52,453 nucleotides of DNA, taken from NCBI RefSeq assembly GCF_015207525.1, contig NZ_JADEWR010000024.1, positions 1-52,453 on the forward strand, written 5' to 3'. Made by a program: the position numbers and the translations under genes. Shown here piece by piece: positions 1-8,231 of the stretch. The notes beneath the pieces are model-generated. The model did not search any database, was not told the DNA's origin, and was given only the letters and a program-made list of their open reading frames with translations. The DNA comes from Nodosilinea sp. LEGE 06152. Lineage in GTDB: Bacteria > Cyanobacteriota > Cyanobacteriia > Phormidesmidales > Phormidesmidaceae. The stretch's first letter is position 1. Each line of letters opens with the position of its first letter.

Positions 1-127
1 AAAAGGCGCAGGGAAACAAGAGTAGGCCTGACCAGCCGATAAACACAAAGCGATCGCGCTTTAGCCAGTCGTCAAGGACGTCGAACCATCCTCGCTCGGC
101 TTGCGCGCGTCCCATTGCTATGGTCAT
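1..127 (-). CDS. psbD: Photosystem II D2 protein, N-terminal part (partial)
   Basis: Reading the minus strand from the ATG at 127 gives MTIAMGRAQAERGWFDVLDD followed by a WLKRDRFVFIGWSGLL-type segment. This is the highly conserved N-terminus of D2, the PSII reaction-centre subunit that with D1 carries the primary charge-separation cofactors in the thylakoid membrane. The gene runs off the left edge after about 42 codons, so most of the protein and any psbC downstream are outside the window. A Shine-Dalgarno-like AGAGGA lies about seven bases upstream of the ATG (134-139). The gene is divergent from ycf4. The identification rests on near-identity to a nearly invariant protein. Confidence 0.95.
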   Translation of the reverse strand, partial: MTIAMGRAQAERGWFDVLDDWLKRDRFVFIGWSGLLLFPCAF

Positions 128-697
128 GTCAAATCCTCTTTATATGACATCCAATCCATAAGGTCGCGGCTCTTTTAGATCCAATTCCAATTCTAGATTT
201 GAATTGTGCCTATCAGAGCATTGCCTCAGAGCAGGGGTTTATATCTACTAAGTATTCCAGATATTAGAGCCAGGGGGACAATATTCCTACCCTAATAGCG
301 ATGACCCTGCCCGAGTCGCACCTGTTAGCTCCTTACAGCCAAGCATTAAGCCGGGCTGAGAGGGGCTAGGTTTCTATTTATGATAAGGAGTGTTCTAATT
401 TTTTACAATCTGATACGTAAATTCTCAGGTGGGCGGGTCGGAGGTTTGCCCGGTTGGCAGTGCTCAAGGGCCGTTTGCTCCGGTTCTTCGGGTGCCTGTG
501 GGGGTTTAGACTAAGGGTATCTACTGTTTGGTATAAGTTGATGGTTGGTGGTAGCTCTGCCCACAGGTGAGCCGTGAGGTGAGCCCGGAGCTGCCTGGGT
601 CACCCGGAGCTGCCTAGGTCAACGGCATTGCTGCCTCTGACTGTTTTTCTTAGCGTTTTTAATTCGTTTACCCGTTAGCCCCATTAGTTAGACAGCT
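128..697. promoter_or_regulatory. Divergent psbD / ycf4 intergenic region
   Basis: This 570-bp stretch has no credible ORF and must hold the promoters for psbD (leftward) and ycf4 (rightward). At 402-419 there is TTTACAAT, two bases, then GATACGTA. It resembles the HLR1 element bound by RpaB, but the second half has two mismatches. At 584-621 a 19-bp unit (CCCGGAGCTGCCTGGGTCA) is tandemly duplicated with one mismatch, just upstream of ycf4. No clear -35/-10 pair could be assigned by eye. Confidence 0.4.
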
Positions 698-1264
698 ATG
701 ACCGCCTCTATTTCTTCGACTCAGCCGCAGACTCTGAAGCGCTCCGTGCTGGGGGCTCGTCGCCTGAGCAATATTTTCTGGGCCACGGTACTCACGCTGG
801 GGGGGCTGGGGTTTGCCCTGGCGGGAGCCTCTAGCTACCTAAAAACGAACTTGTTGCCCTTTGCGGACCCCACCCAGCTGGTCTTTATTCCCCAGGGCAT
901 CGCCATGGGCTTTTATGGCGTGGTAGCCCTGGGTTTAGCAGCCTTTCTGTGGGTGGTAATTAGTTTGGACGTGGGCGGTGGCTACAACAGCTTTGACAAA
1001 GACAGCAACCGTCTCAAGATTGTGCGCAAAGGATTTTGGGGCAAAAACCGCCGTATTGAAATTGAGCACCCTTTGGAGGATGCCACGGCAGTGCGGGTAT
1101 CAATTAAAGAAGGACTGAACCCGAAGCGCACCCTTTACCTGCGGGTCAAAGGACGGCCCGATATTCCTCTGACTCGGGTTGGGCAGCCCATTCCGCTGTC
1201 AGACCTAGAGAATCAGGGGGCTGAGCTAGCGCGGTTTTTGCAGGTGCCGCTGGAGGGCCTGTAG
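698..1264 (+). CDS. ycf4: Photosystem I assembly protein Ycf4
   Basis: The 188-residue protein has the Ycf4 layout: a short N-terminal tail, two transmembrane helices (about residues 24-46 and 65-88) and a soluble C-terminal domain. That domain contains the GGGYNSFDKDSNRLKIVRKG-type segment and an IPLTRVGQP segment near the end. Ycf4 is a thylakoid scaffold that assists assembly of the PSI complex. The length matches the family (about 185). The start follows an A/T-rich leader with no strong ribosome-binding site. The next two genes lie on the same strand after gaps of 112 and 57 bp, so cotranscription is possible but not shown. Confidence 0.95.
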   Translation: MTASISSTQPQTLKRSVLGARRLSNIFWATVLTLGGLGFALAGASSYLKTNLLPFADPTQLVFIPQGIAMGFYGVVALGLAAFLWVVISLDVGGGYNSFDKDSNRLKIVRKGFWGKNRRIEIEHPLEDATAVRVSIKEGLNPKRTLYLRVKGRPDIPLTRVGQPIPLSDLENQGAELARFLQVPLEGL

Positions 1265-1266
1265 AA

Positions 1267-1296
1267 GCTCAATCAGACAAGGCTCAAGCAGACAAG
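1267..1296. repeat. 15-bp tandem duplication downstream of ycf4
   Basis: Two adjacent copies of a 15-bp unit, GCTCAATCAGACAAG and GCTCAAGCAGACAAG, differ at one base. They begin three bases after the ycf4 stop codon. This looks like a slippage-type duplication. No function is evident. Confidence 0.6.
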
Positions 1297-1376
1297 GTCT
1301 CGATCGCCCCGGCCCCCGTCGCCGATCCCTTGAGATAATATGGGGGGTCGGTTGAACTTTAGGAATTGACGTATTG

Positions 1377-2123
1377 ATGGCTCTCTCTATGCGCCCGTTT
1401 ACCCTGGCCCTCGCCGCTGTCCTCACCCTGTGGCTGGGGGCTTGCGCCAACTCAGGCAATCTGGATACTACAGCGGGTGATGCTCCCGCAAACCCAGGGG
1501 TAGCCGAAGAAGTAGCGGCAGCTCCAACCGGTTTAGCTGTGCTAGATGGGACGGCCACCGTGGAGATAGTAGTGAATGGTAGCCCCATTGTGATGGAGCT
1601 AGACGGCACCAATGCCCCCATCACCGCCGGTAACTTTGTGGACCTGGTGAATCGGGGGGTTTACGACGGTCTGGTGTTTCATCGTGTGGTGCGCGATCCG
1701 GAGCCTTTTGTGGTTCAGGGCGGTGACCCCCAGAGCAAAGACCCCAGCGTACCTGCGCAGCAGTTGGGTACGGGCAGCTTTGTTGACCCTGACACCCAGG
1801 CCCCGCGCTACGTGCCCTTAGAAATCAAGCCAGCGGGAGCCGAGGAACCCATTTATAGCGAGACCCTTGAGGAAGCCGGAATTAGCGAACCCCCAGAGCT
1901 ACCTCACACGCGTGGAGCGGTGGCAATGGCGCGATCGCAGGCGGTAGACTCGGCCTCGGCCCAGTTTTACATCACCCTGGCGGAGCTGCCCTTTTTGGAC
2001 GGCAGCTATGCGGTGTTTGGCTACGTCACCAGCGGCATGGAGACGGTGGATGCCATTCAGCAGGGCGATCGCATTGAGTCGGCGCGGGTGACGGCTGGGC
2101 TGGAGAATTTGAAGACTGAGTAG
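1377..2123 (+). CDS. Cyclophilin-type peptidyl-prolyl cis-trans isomerase, lipoprotein
   Basis: A cyclophilin of 248 residues from the ATG at 1377; an in-frame TTG lies one codon upstream and an ATG at 1389 is also possible. The N-terminus is a lipoprotein signal peptide with lipobox LGAC, followed by a low-complexity linker. The cyclophilin fold starts near residue 60 with NAPITAGNFVDLVNRGVYDG and continues through FHRVV, VQGGDP, ARSQAVDSASAQFYI and LDGSYAVFG, the usual active-site segments. It should catalyse prolyl isomerisation of proteins in the thylakoid lumen or periplasm while anchored to the membrane. It lies between ycf4 and a ketoacyl synthase on the same strand. Confidence 0.88.
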   Translation: MALSMRPFTLALAAVLTLWLGACANSGNLDTTAGDAPANPGVAEEVAAAPTGLAVLDGTATVEIVVNGSPIVMELDGTNAPITAGNFVDLVNRGVYDGLVFHRVVRDPEPFVVQGGDPQSKDPSVPAQQLGTGSFVDPDTQAPRYVPLEIKPAGAEEPIYSETLEEAGISEPPELPHTRGAVAMARSQAVDSASAQFYITLAELPFLDGSYAVFGYVTSGMETVDAIQQGDRIESARVTAGLENLKTE

Positions 2124-2129
2124 GCAGGA

Positions 2130-2158
2130 ATGGGTGGATGGGTGGACGGGTGGATGGG
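2130..2158. repeat. Short tandem repeat, 8-bp unit ATGGGTGG
   Basis: The gap between the cyclophilin and ketoacyl synthase genes contains about three and a half copies of ATGGGTGG with one variant (ACGGGTGG). Related C-rich versions on the other strand occur at about 9824-9848 and 45229-45303. This is the type of short tandemly repeated sequence common in cyanobacterial intergenic DNA. Confidence 0.7.
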
Positions 2159-2180
2159 ATAGCGGGCTGGTGCTTTTGCG

Positions 2181-3341
2181 TTGAGCGCATCCCTGAGTAA
2201 CCAGAAGTCGGGCGATCGCCGGGTGGTAGTGTCGGGCCTGGGGCTGGTGACGGCTCTCGGTACCACTGCTGCAACCACCTGGGAGCGTTTACTAGCGGGA
2301 AAATCTGGCCTTTGCTTGCGGCAGCCGTTCCCTGAGCTCTCCCCTCGCCCTCTGGCTCTGGTGGGCGAACAGCCCGCCGATCTAAGCGATTTGCTGGGGC
2401 TGGCGGTAGCGGAGGCGATCGCCGATGCCGACCTATCCCTACCCCAGACCAACTGTGGTGTGGTGATCGGCTCTAGCCGCAGCTTTCAGGGCCGCTGGGA
2501 GCAGATGGCTCGCCAGCCCGACTGGGCTGAAAGTCCCTGGCTGGAGGCCTTGCCTCACATGGGGGCGATCGCGGTGGCCCGCCAGATTCACGCCCAAGGC
2601 CCAATGCTGGCTCCAATGGCGGCCTGCGCTACGGGGCTGACGGCGATCTTTCAGGGCTACGAGCTGGTGCGGCGGGGGCAGTGCGATCGCGTGGTAGTTG
2701 GTGCCGCCGAAGCGCCCATAACGCCGCTCACCCTGGCGGGCTTTGAGCAGCTGGGAGCGTTGGCCACCACGGGCTGCTATCCCTTTGACCCCGAACGGGA
2801 GGGGCTGGCGCTGGGGGAAGGGGCGGCGGTGCTGGTGCTGGAGTCTGAGCGATCGCTGGATCAGCGAGGGGGACCGCCCCCCTACGGCTACATTTTGGGG
2901 GCCGGGTTTAGCAGCGATGCCTACCACCGCACGGCCCCTGACCCAGAGCTAAGGGGTAGCCGTTTAGCTTTGAAGAACTGCCTTTACCACAGCGGCCTGA
3001 GGCCAGATCAGGTAGGCTACATTCACGCCCACGGCACTGGGACGCGGCTCAATGACGACCACGAGGCGCGGCTGCTCCAGTCGGGTTTTTCTCCACTGCC
3101 GTGGATGAGTTCGACCAAGGGGGCGACCGGGCACACCCTAGGAGCCTCGGGGGCGATCGGGGCGGCCTTTTGTCTTTTGGCTTTGCGGCATCAAAGGCTG
3201 CCACCCAATGGAGGATGGCGAGGTGAGAGCATTTACTCAAAGCTGGTGACTGAACCTCTTCCCGCCACCCTAGAAATGGCTCTGTGCTTTAGCTTCGGCT
3301 TTGGTGGTCAAAACGCGGTGCTGGCTTTAGGGCGAGCGTAG
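2181..3341 (+). CDS. Beta-ketoacyl-ACP synthase (KAS II-like)
   Basis: The product (386 residues with the TTG start at 2181) is a thiolase-fold condensing enzyme. It opens with RRVVVSGLGLVTALG and has the nucleophile loop MAACATGL (catalytic Cys). The two catalytic histidines sit in HAHGTGT and GATGHTLGASG, and the glycine-rich FSFGFGGQNAVL closes the protein. It is expected to condense acyl chains with malonyl-ACP in type II fatty-acid synthesis. At 386 residues it is a little shorter than canonical FabF (about 410), and FabF/FabB assignment is not safe by eye. It may be a paralogue rather than the main elongation enzyme. The start is uncertain because no ATG lies near the domain start. Confidence 0.85.
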   Translation: MSASLSNQKSGDRRVVVSGLGLVTALGTTAATTWERLLAGKSGLCLRQPFPELSPRPLALVGEQPADLSDLLGLAVAEAIADADLSLPQTNCGVVIGSSRSFQGRWEQMARQPDWAESPWLEALPHMGAIAVARQIHAQGPMLAPMAACATGLTAIFQGYELVRRGQCDRVVVGAAEAPITPLTLAGFEQLGALATTGCYPFDPEREGLALGEGAAVLVLESERSLDQRGGPPPYGYILGAGFSSDAYHRTAPDPELRGSRLALKNCLYHSGLRPDQVGYIHAHGTGTRLNDDHEARLLQSGFSPLPWMSSTKGATGHTLGASGAIGAAFCLLALRHQRLPPNGGWRGESIYSKLVTEPLPATLEMALCFSFGFGGQNAVLALGRA

Positions 3342-3422
3342 GTATAGCCGTCGCCGTTAGGGTTCGGAGGTTTTCACAGCAGTCGGTTAAGCGATCGCCA
3401 TGCGCTCATTCGTTGCCCCAGT

Positions 3423-3451
3423 GTTGGCCACGGCTAGCAGAACTGGCCAAC
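3423..3451. terminator. Possible transcription terminator stem-loop
   Basis: GTTGGCCA at 3423-3430 pairs with TGGCCAAC at 3444-3451 around a 13-base loop, between the convergent ketoacyl synthase gene and the small membrane-protein gene. No clear T-run follows on either strand, so intrinsic termination is doubtful. Confidence 0.3.
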
Positions 3452-3503
3452 GCCATCGTCTTAAGCGACAAACCAATTGACGTTGCCGCTCAGGGGTAGC
3501 GGT

Positions 3504-3746
3504 TTAGCTGAAGCTGCTAAAAAATTTCATCGCTATTTGAGGCAGGTGGCTGATCTCAAACCACACTTGCCTGGGGTTAATGCCAAACAGGTATTGCAGC
3601 CCCATAAAAATCACCGCTAGACCAAGCAAGGGCACCAGCCCTACACTCAGAATTCTGAAAAATAGCTGGGAAGCTAAAACCACGACGGCGATTGCCGCAA
3701 CCAGCAGCACTAGCTGAGAATCAATCGAATTAAGCAGAGAATCCAT
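3504..3746 (-). CDS. Small two-helix membrane protein, unknown function
   Basis: An 80-residue protein starting MDSLLNSIDSQLVLLVAAIA. It has two hydrophobic segments (about residues 11-30 and 33-53) and a short polar C-terminus ending in FFSSFS. It lies convergent with the ketoacyl synthase gene and upstream of nothing obvious on its own strand. I do not recognise the family. The coherent hydrophobic pattern, the ATG start and the lack of a better frame support a real gene. It is probably a cyanobacterial hypothetical membrane protein. Confidence 0.6.
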   Translation of the reverse strand: MDSLLNSIDSQLVLLVAAIAVVVLASQLFFRILSVGLVPLLGLAVIFMGLQYLFGINPRQVWFEISHLPQIAMKFFSSFS

Positions 3747-3995
3747 AAAATCTGCAACCCGCTAACCATCAAAGACCATTCCAGAGGAATTCAGGTCATC
3801 CTACCCCAACTTCCCTGGGTCAAGCTGTTACCGCCGTCACGGCGAGTTTGCTGATAGCTCAAGCGCATAGGCCACAGCAATCTCCACCAGAGGATCCGAA
3901 ACTGAACACTGGTAAACGTCGTGTAGGTTGGGCGTCCTGCCTGGCCGCAAAGTGGACAGCCGAGAAGGATATCCGCCAAGATTGGGGCCTTGACC

Positions 3996-4769
3996 TTAAG
4001 CAATTTCGCTAAATACATAGACCATTGCCGCCATGGCCAGCACGGTGACAACGGTACCCACCACCTCTACCCCCACCGAGGCGCGGCGGTGGGCAGGCCG
4101 CAGCCAAAAATTGAGCCAGCGCACGATGCGGGGCATCACCACCAGGGTAAAGACGCAGGTGGTGATCAGATTGTTGGCGAGCATGGCGCTGGCCGGGTCC
4201 CAATCGTCAAACAGGCCCAGGCGCTCTAAAACAAAGCCCTGCACCATGATGATTGGGTACAGCCCCAGCACCACGGCCAGAATTTCCTTCCAGGCCGGGG
4301 GGCCAAGCCCGGTTAGCTCTTCTCCGGCTTCGTTGCTAAACCAGCCCTGCATGCCGGTCTCAAAGGAAGTGAATTTGTAGGAGATAAAAATGTCGCGCCC
4401 GGCTTTGAGTAGAGCTTCGCGATCGCTTGACTGCAACCAATCCCTGAGCTGATCGGGCTGCTCAAAGTGCAGCACTGTGTACCACTTCAGGCAGCCTTCT
4501 TGCACCGCCAGAGGGCGGTAGCGGTCGGCCCGCAAAAAGCCCTGCGATCGCTGGGCTGATTTCACTACACGGCGGTGCCAGCTGCGAAAGGCCCAACTTT
4601 TATTACTCGGCACGATGTACTCAATGATGACGCTGGGGCTAGGCAGATCAGAAGCTTCTTTGCCCAGAAGGGCTCTAAACCCATTCGATGTCGCCAACCG
4701 CCGACGGAGTCGATCCCGCAGCCGGGTGATATTTGCCGTCACCGATTCCTGTAGAGCCATGGTGCCCAA
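3996..4769 (-). CDS. Antibiotic-biosynthesis-monooxygenase-domain membrane protein
   Basis: The 257-residue protein (ATG at 4769; an in-frame ATG at 4760 is equally possible) has a soluble ABM-type alpha/beta-barrel half at about residues 45-150. This half contains SWAFRSWHRRVVKSAQRSQG, then GFLRADRY and WYTVLHFEQPDQLRDWL. The C-terminal half has three hydrophobic helices (about 175-195, 205-225 and 235-255). ABM domains bind or oxidise small aromatic or quinone-like compounds, but many members have no known substrate. The membrane anchor suggests a membrane-associated substrate, which is inference. Flanking genes give no pathway clue. Confidence 0.7.
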   Translation of the reverse strand: MGTMALQESVTANITRLRDRLRRRLATSNGFRALLGKEASDLPSPSVIIEYIVPSNKSWAFRSWHRRVVKSAQRSQGFLRADRYRPLAVQEGCLKWYTVLHFEQPDQLRDWLQSSDREALLKAGRDIFISYKFTSFETGMQGWFSNEAGEELTGLGPPAWKEILAVVLGLYPIIMVQGFVLERLGLFDDWDPASAMLANNLITTCVFTLVVMPRIVRWLNFWLRPAHRRASVGVEVVGTVVTVLAMAAMVYVFSEIA

Positions 4770-4896
4770 TGTCCTTTAGAAGCCCACTACTGTGGACTGT
4801 ATTCAGTATACAATTGCAAATGTTGCGGACAGGTGAAATTCTTGCAGCTACAAGCATAGGTCGATTCACCAAAGAATTAGCCTATCTAAGGGCAGA

Positions 4897-6375
4897 CTAT
4901 GAGGGCTTTAGGGCTATAACCCGGAACCTTTCTGGTGCATCGCCGCCGGTAACATAGCCCCCCTGCTGCTTAATAGCCGTGAGATGGGCGATCGCTGCCG
5001 CCGTAATTTGCTCCCCCGCCACCAGCGTCGGGATACCGGGAGGGTAGGCCGAAATCGTGTCAGCGCTGAGACGACCGACGGCAGCGCTGGCCGCGACAGT
5101 CTCAGTAGCTGCAAAGAAGGCTTCGCGGGGCGACATCTCCGGCAGAGTATACGGGGTGTTGGCAGGGTCTACCACAGGCTGAGGCCAACGATCGGCGATA
5201 GAACGCTGCGGGATAAATCGCTCGGCCAGCGATCGCAGCCCCACCACGCACTGCTGCCCATCCGCCTCGGTATTGCCCAGGCTAACGATCAGCGTCAGGT
5301 GGCGCAGCTCCGGCAGCTCCACGGTGACGCCCAGTTCCGCATGGAGAATTTCGTCGGCCTCTAACCCCGTGATCCCTAGGCCCGACACATCTACCGTCAG
5401 CCGGGTCAGATCGAGATCGCCAACGCTAGAGAAGGCTGATACAGCTGGCTGATCAATCACCGTCAGGCCAAGAATTTGGCCCAGCTCCCTTCGCATGTGC
5501 TGGGCCAGGGCTAATGTACCAGACAACAACGCCTTGCCCTCGCTTACCACCTGGTGACGAGCAGCATCCAACGACGCCAGCAATAGCGCATTGGGGCTAG
5601 TGGATTGGGTGAGCTGAAGCGCTGCTTGCAGTCGCAATGAATCGATGCGGTTCCCTTTTGTATGCAGCATAGCCGCCTGGCTCAGCGCCCCCAGAACCTT
5701 GTGGGTTGACTGCACCACCAGGTCGGCCCCCAACGCCAGCGCTGGAGTGGGCAGATCGGGGTGAAAGGCGAAGTGCGGGCCGTGGGCTTCGTCGATCAAT
5801 AAGGGAATGCCGTGGTGGTGGGCTAGGGCTGCGATCGCCCCAACATTTGAACAAATCCCGTGGTAGGTGGGCGACACCAGCAGCACCGCCCGAGTGTCGG
5901 GGTGCTCAACCAGGGCCGTAGCCACGTCCTCCGCCTTCACCCCCAGCGCCAAGCCCAGCTCTCGGTTGTATTCTGGCGACACAAACACCGGCATCGCCCC
6001 TGCCAGTACCAGCCCCGCTACCACCGAGCGGTGGGCATTGCGCGGCACAATGATTTTTTCCCCAGGGCCAACGGTGGCGAGAATGGCCGCTTCAATGCCG
6101 CAAGTCGAGCCGTTGGCAAGGAAATAGGTGCGATCGGCCCCAAATGCCTCAGCCGCGAGTTCCTGCGCTTCCAAAATCACGCCTTCTGGAGCAAATAAAT
6201 TGTCTAGCTCTGGCAGCTCCGGCAAATCAGCCGCCAGCGCCGCCCCCAGCAGTTCCTTCAACCGAGGCGATGCCCCCTGCCCCCGCTTGTGCCCCGGTGC
6301 GTAAAACGCCGCGTGGGGCCGCCGACTACTGGCCTGCAACGCCGAGAGAAGCGGAGTTTGCGATTGATCGAGCAT
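4897..6375 (-). CDS. Orn/Lys/Arg-type PLP-dependent decarboxylase
   Basis: The 492-residue protein belongs to the fold-I (aspartate aminotransferase superfamily) Orn/Lys/Arg decarboxylases. Visible markers are AFYAPGHKRGQG near the N-terminus, LANGSTCGIEAAI, the cofactor Asp in LLIDEAHGPHF and the PLP Schiff-base lysine in QSTHKVLGALSQ. A C-terminal domain includes ISAYPPGIPTLVAGE. Such enzymes make polyamines or cadaverine from basic amino acids. The family is often annotated as lysine or arginine decarboxylase in cyanobacteria, but substrate cannot be read from these motifs. It is short compared with enterobacterial 700-residue enzymes, which carry an extra N-terminal wing domain. It is transcribed alone on the minus strand. 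Confidence 0.88.
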   Translation of the reverse strand: MLDQSQTPLLSALQASSRRPHAAFYAPGHKRGQGASPRLKELLGAALAADLPELPELDNLFAPEGVILEAQELAAEAFGADRTYFLANGSTCGIEAAILATVGPGEKIIVPRNAHRSVVAGLVLAGAMPVFVSPEYNRELGLALGVKAEDVATALVEHPDTRAVLLVSPTYHGICSNVGAIAALAHHHGIPLLIDEAHGPHFAFHPDLPTPALALGADLVVQSTHKVLGALSQAAMLHTKGNRIDSLRLQAALQLTQSTSPNALLLASLDAARHQVVSEGKALLSGTLALAQHMRRELGQILGLTVIDQPAVSAFSSVGDLDLTRLTVDVSGLGITGLEADEILHAELGVTVELPELRHLTLIVSLGNTEADGQQCVVGLRSLAERFIPQRSIADRWPQPVVDPANTPYTLPEMSPREAFFAATETVAASAAVGRLSADTISAYPPGIPTLVAGEQITAAAIAHLTAIKQQGGYVTGGDAPERFRVIALKPS

Positions 6376-6698
6376 GGCGGTGTAGATCGATTAGACGAGC
6401 TGTGAAAGATTCTCGATCTCAATGGGATGCTTTTGCGGCACGATCAATCCCCTAATCCTCGCCGTAAAAGTGAATCACGTTGCCCCTAAAAAGGGGGCCA
6501 GAGCGATCTCCCAAGCATTTCCCATGCTCGATAGAGCGTGCTGGCTTCCCGATGTTTCTCACTTACAAAGATCTATTGTGTCCTCCCCTTTCCAAGGGGA
6601 CAGGGGAGATCTCTTCTTAAGGGAGCAGGGATGACCTTTACCCGCACCACCGCCACCAGATTCGCTATAGTCTGAGAGGAAAATCTGGAGAGTATCCC
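6376..6698. other. Intergenic region with short hairpins
   Basis: This 323-bp region separates the divergent decarboxylase and DUF427 genes and should hold both promoters. It contains imperfect GC-rich inverted repeats: CCCCTAAAAAGGGG near 6483, and CCTCCCCTTTCCAAGGGG near 6583 followed by a related GGGGAG. These resemble common cyanobacterial intergenic hairpins. A purine-rich stretch AGAGGAAAATCTGGAGAG precedes the DUF427 ATG. No ORF is convincing. Confidence 0.4.
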
Positions 6699-6986
6699 AT
6701 GGCTAAAGCTACCTGGAACGGCGTTGTACTGGCTGAGAGCGACGCCTGCGAAGTGGTCGAAGGCAACCAGTACTTCCCCCCCGACTCGCTGAATATGGAC
6801 TACTTCAAGCCGATTAGCAAAACCACCGGCTGCCCCTGGAAAGGTACCGCCAGCTACTACGACATCGTGGTGGACGGGGAGACCAATGCCGGTGCCGCCT
6901 GGTACTACCCTGAGCCGAAGTCTGCCGCAGAGAACATTAAGGGCTATGTAGCGTTCTACAGCAACAAGGTGAAGGTAGAAGCGTAG
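6699..6986 (+). CDS. DUF427 domain protein
   Basis: A 95-residue protein that is essentially one DUF427 domain. It has WNGVVLAESDACEVVEGNQYFP, the CPWKGTASYYDIVVDG core and the closing AAWYYPEPKSAAENIKGYVAFY. The family is a small beta-rich fold widespread in bacteria; its biochemical function is not established. A purine-rich GGAGAG sits upstream of the ATG. The gene is monocistronic and converges on ilvC, with a strong palindrome between them. Confidence 0.9.
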   Translation: MAKATWNGVVLAESDACEVVEGNQYFPPDSLNMDYFKPISKTTGCPWKGTASYYDIVVDGETNAGAAWYYPEPKSAAENIKGYVAFYSNKVKVEA

Positions 6987-6992
6987 GTCTAT

Positions 6993-7021
6993 GTAGGGGC
7001 ACAGCAGTGCTGTGCCCCTAC
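6993..7021. terminator. Perfect palindrome, likely bidirectional terminator
   Basis: GTAGGGGCACAGCA and its exact reverse complement TGCTGTGCCCCTAC flank one central G. This forms a 29-bp near-perfect hairpin in the 42-bp gap between the convergent DUF427 and ilvC genes. There is no long T-run, but position and symmetry fit a two-way terminator. The sequence belongs to a family also seen at 14191-14212 and, more loosely, at 47987-48014. Confidence 0.65.
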
Positions 7022-7028
7022 CGCCCAG

Positions 7029-8024
7029 TTACGCTTTCTTCAGCCAGCTAAACATGGCCCGCAGATCCTTACCCACCTCTTCGATGGGGTGCTCGGCTTC
7101 GCGGCGACGCATGGCGGTAAACCCGGCGTTGCCCGACTGGCTTTCGAGCACAAACTCGCGGGCAAACTGGCCAGTCTGAATTTCCTTCAGCACCTTGCGC
7201 ATTTCGGCGCGGGTTTCGTCGGTGATGATGCGGGGACCACGGGTGTAGTCGCCGTACTCAGCGGTGTTGGAGATGCTGTCGCGCATTTTGGCGAGGCCGC
7301 CTTCGACCACCAGATCCACAATCAGCTTCACTTCGTGGAGGCACTCAAAGTAGGCTAGCTCGGGCTGATAGCCAGCATTTACAAGGGTTTCAAAACCAGC
7401 TTTAATCAGCTCGCTGAGGCCGCCGCAGAGCACCACTTGCTCCCCAAACAGGTCGGTTTCGGTCTCTTCGCGGAAGGTGGTTTCGAGTACGCCAGCGCGG
7501 GTGCCGCCGATGCCCTTGGCGTAGGCCATAGCGCGATCGCGGGCCTGACCGGTAGCATCTTGATAGACCGCAAACAGGCAGGGCACTCCCTGGCCCTCCT
7601 GGTAGGTGCGGCGCACCAGGTGGCCGGGGCCTTTGGGAGCCACCATCACCACATCGACATCTTCGGGGGGCACAATCTGGCCAAAGTTGATGTTAAAGCC
7701 GTGGGCAAACAGCAGCACGTTGCCCGCTTCGAGGTTGGGGGCGATCGCTTCTTTATAAATAGTGCGCTGCACTTCGTCGGGCAGCAAAATCATGATCCAG
7801 TCAGCGAGCTTCACGGCATCGGCCACAGGCTTGACGGTGAGACCTTCGGCCTCGGCCTTGGCGGTGGAGCGGCTGCCTTCGTACAGGCCCACAATGACAT
7901 TGACGCCGCTGTCTTTGAGGTTGAGGGCGTGGGCATGGCCTTGGGAGCCATAGCCAATAATGGCAACGGTTTTGCCGTTGAGCAAATCTAAGTTGGCGTC
8001 ACTGTCGTAATACATGCGGGCCAT
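7029..8024 (-). CDS. ilvC: Ketol-acid reductoisomerase (NADP+)
   Basis: The 331-residue class I (short) enzyme of branched-chain amino-acid synthesis converts acetolactate or acetohydroxybutyrate to the dihydroxy acids, using NADPH and Mg2+. The Rossmann motif is AIIGYGSQGHAHALNLKDSG near residue 23. The knotted C-terminal domain shows the metal-binding regions ETETDLFGEQVVLCGGLSEL and FECLHEVKLIVDLVVEGG, then SNTAEYGDYTRGPR. Length matches the family. It stands alone, converging on the DUF427 gene, with an AGGAGA-like site (GGAGAACC) just before the ATG. Confidence 0.97.
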   Translation of the reverse strand: MARMYYDSDANLDLLNGKTVAIIGYGSQGHAHALNLKDSGVNVIVGLYEGSRSTAKAEAEGLTVKPVADAVKLADWIMILLPDEVQRTIYKEAIAPNLEAGNVLLFAHGFNINFGQIVPPEDVDVVMVAPKGPGHLVRRTYQEGQGVPCLFAVYQDATGQARDRAMAYAKGIGGTRAGVLETTFREETETDLFGEQVVLCGGLSELIKAGFETLVNAGYQPELAYFECLHEVKLIVDLVVEGGLAKMRDSISNTAEYGDYTRGPRIITDETRAEMRKVLKEIQTGQFAREFVLESQSGNAGFTAMRRREAEHPIEEVGKDLRAMFSWLKKA

Positions 8025-8231
8025 GGGGTTCTCCTTGAAGTTGACGGGCTGCGGTGTTTTCTGTGCAAGCTCTTGATTCTATCAAACTAAGGGGGGTAGC
8101 CCAATACCTCAGACCATGATGTGGGCTGCGCCGACCGGGTTAGCTCAGGGCAACGGCGGTGCTTGGGCCGATCGGTAGAATAGGGACAGGCATCAAAATT
8201 ATGGTTACAGTCCTCCCCGTGAGCACCGCTG

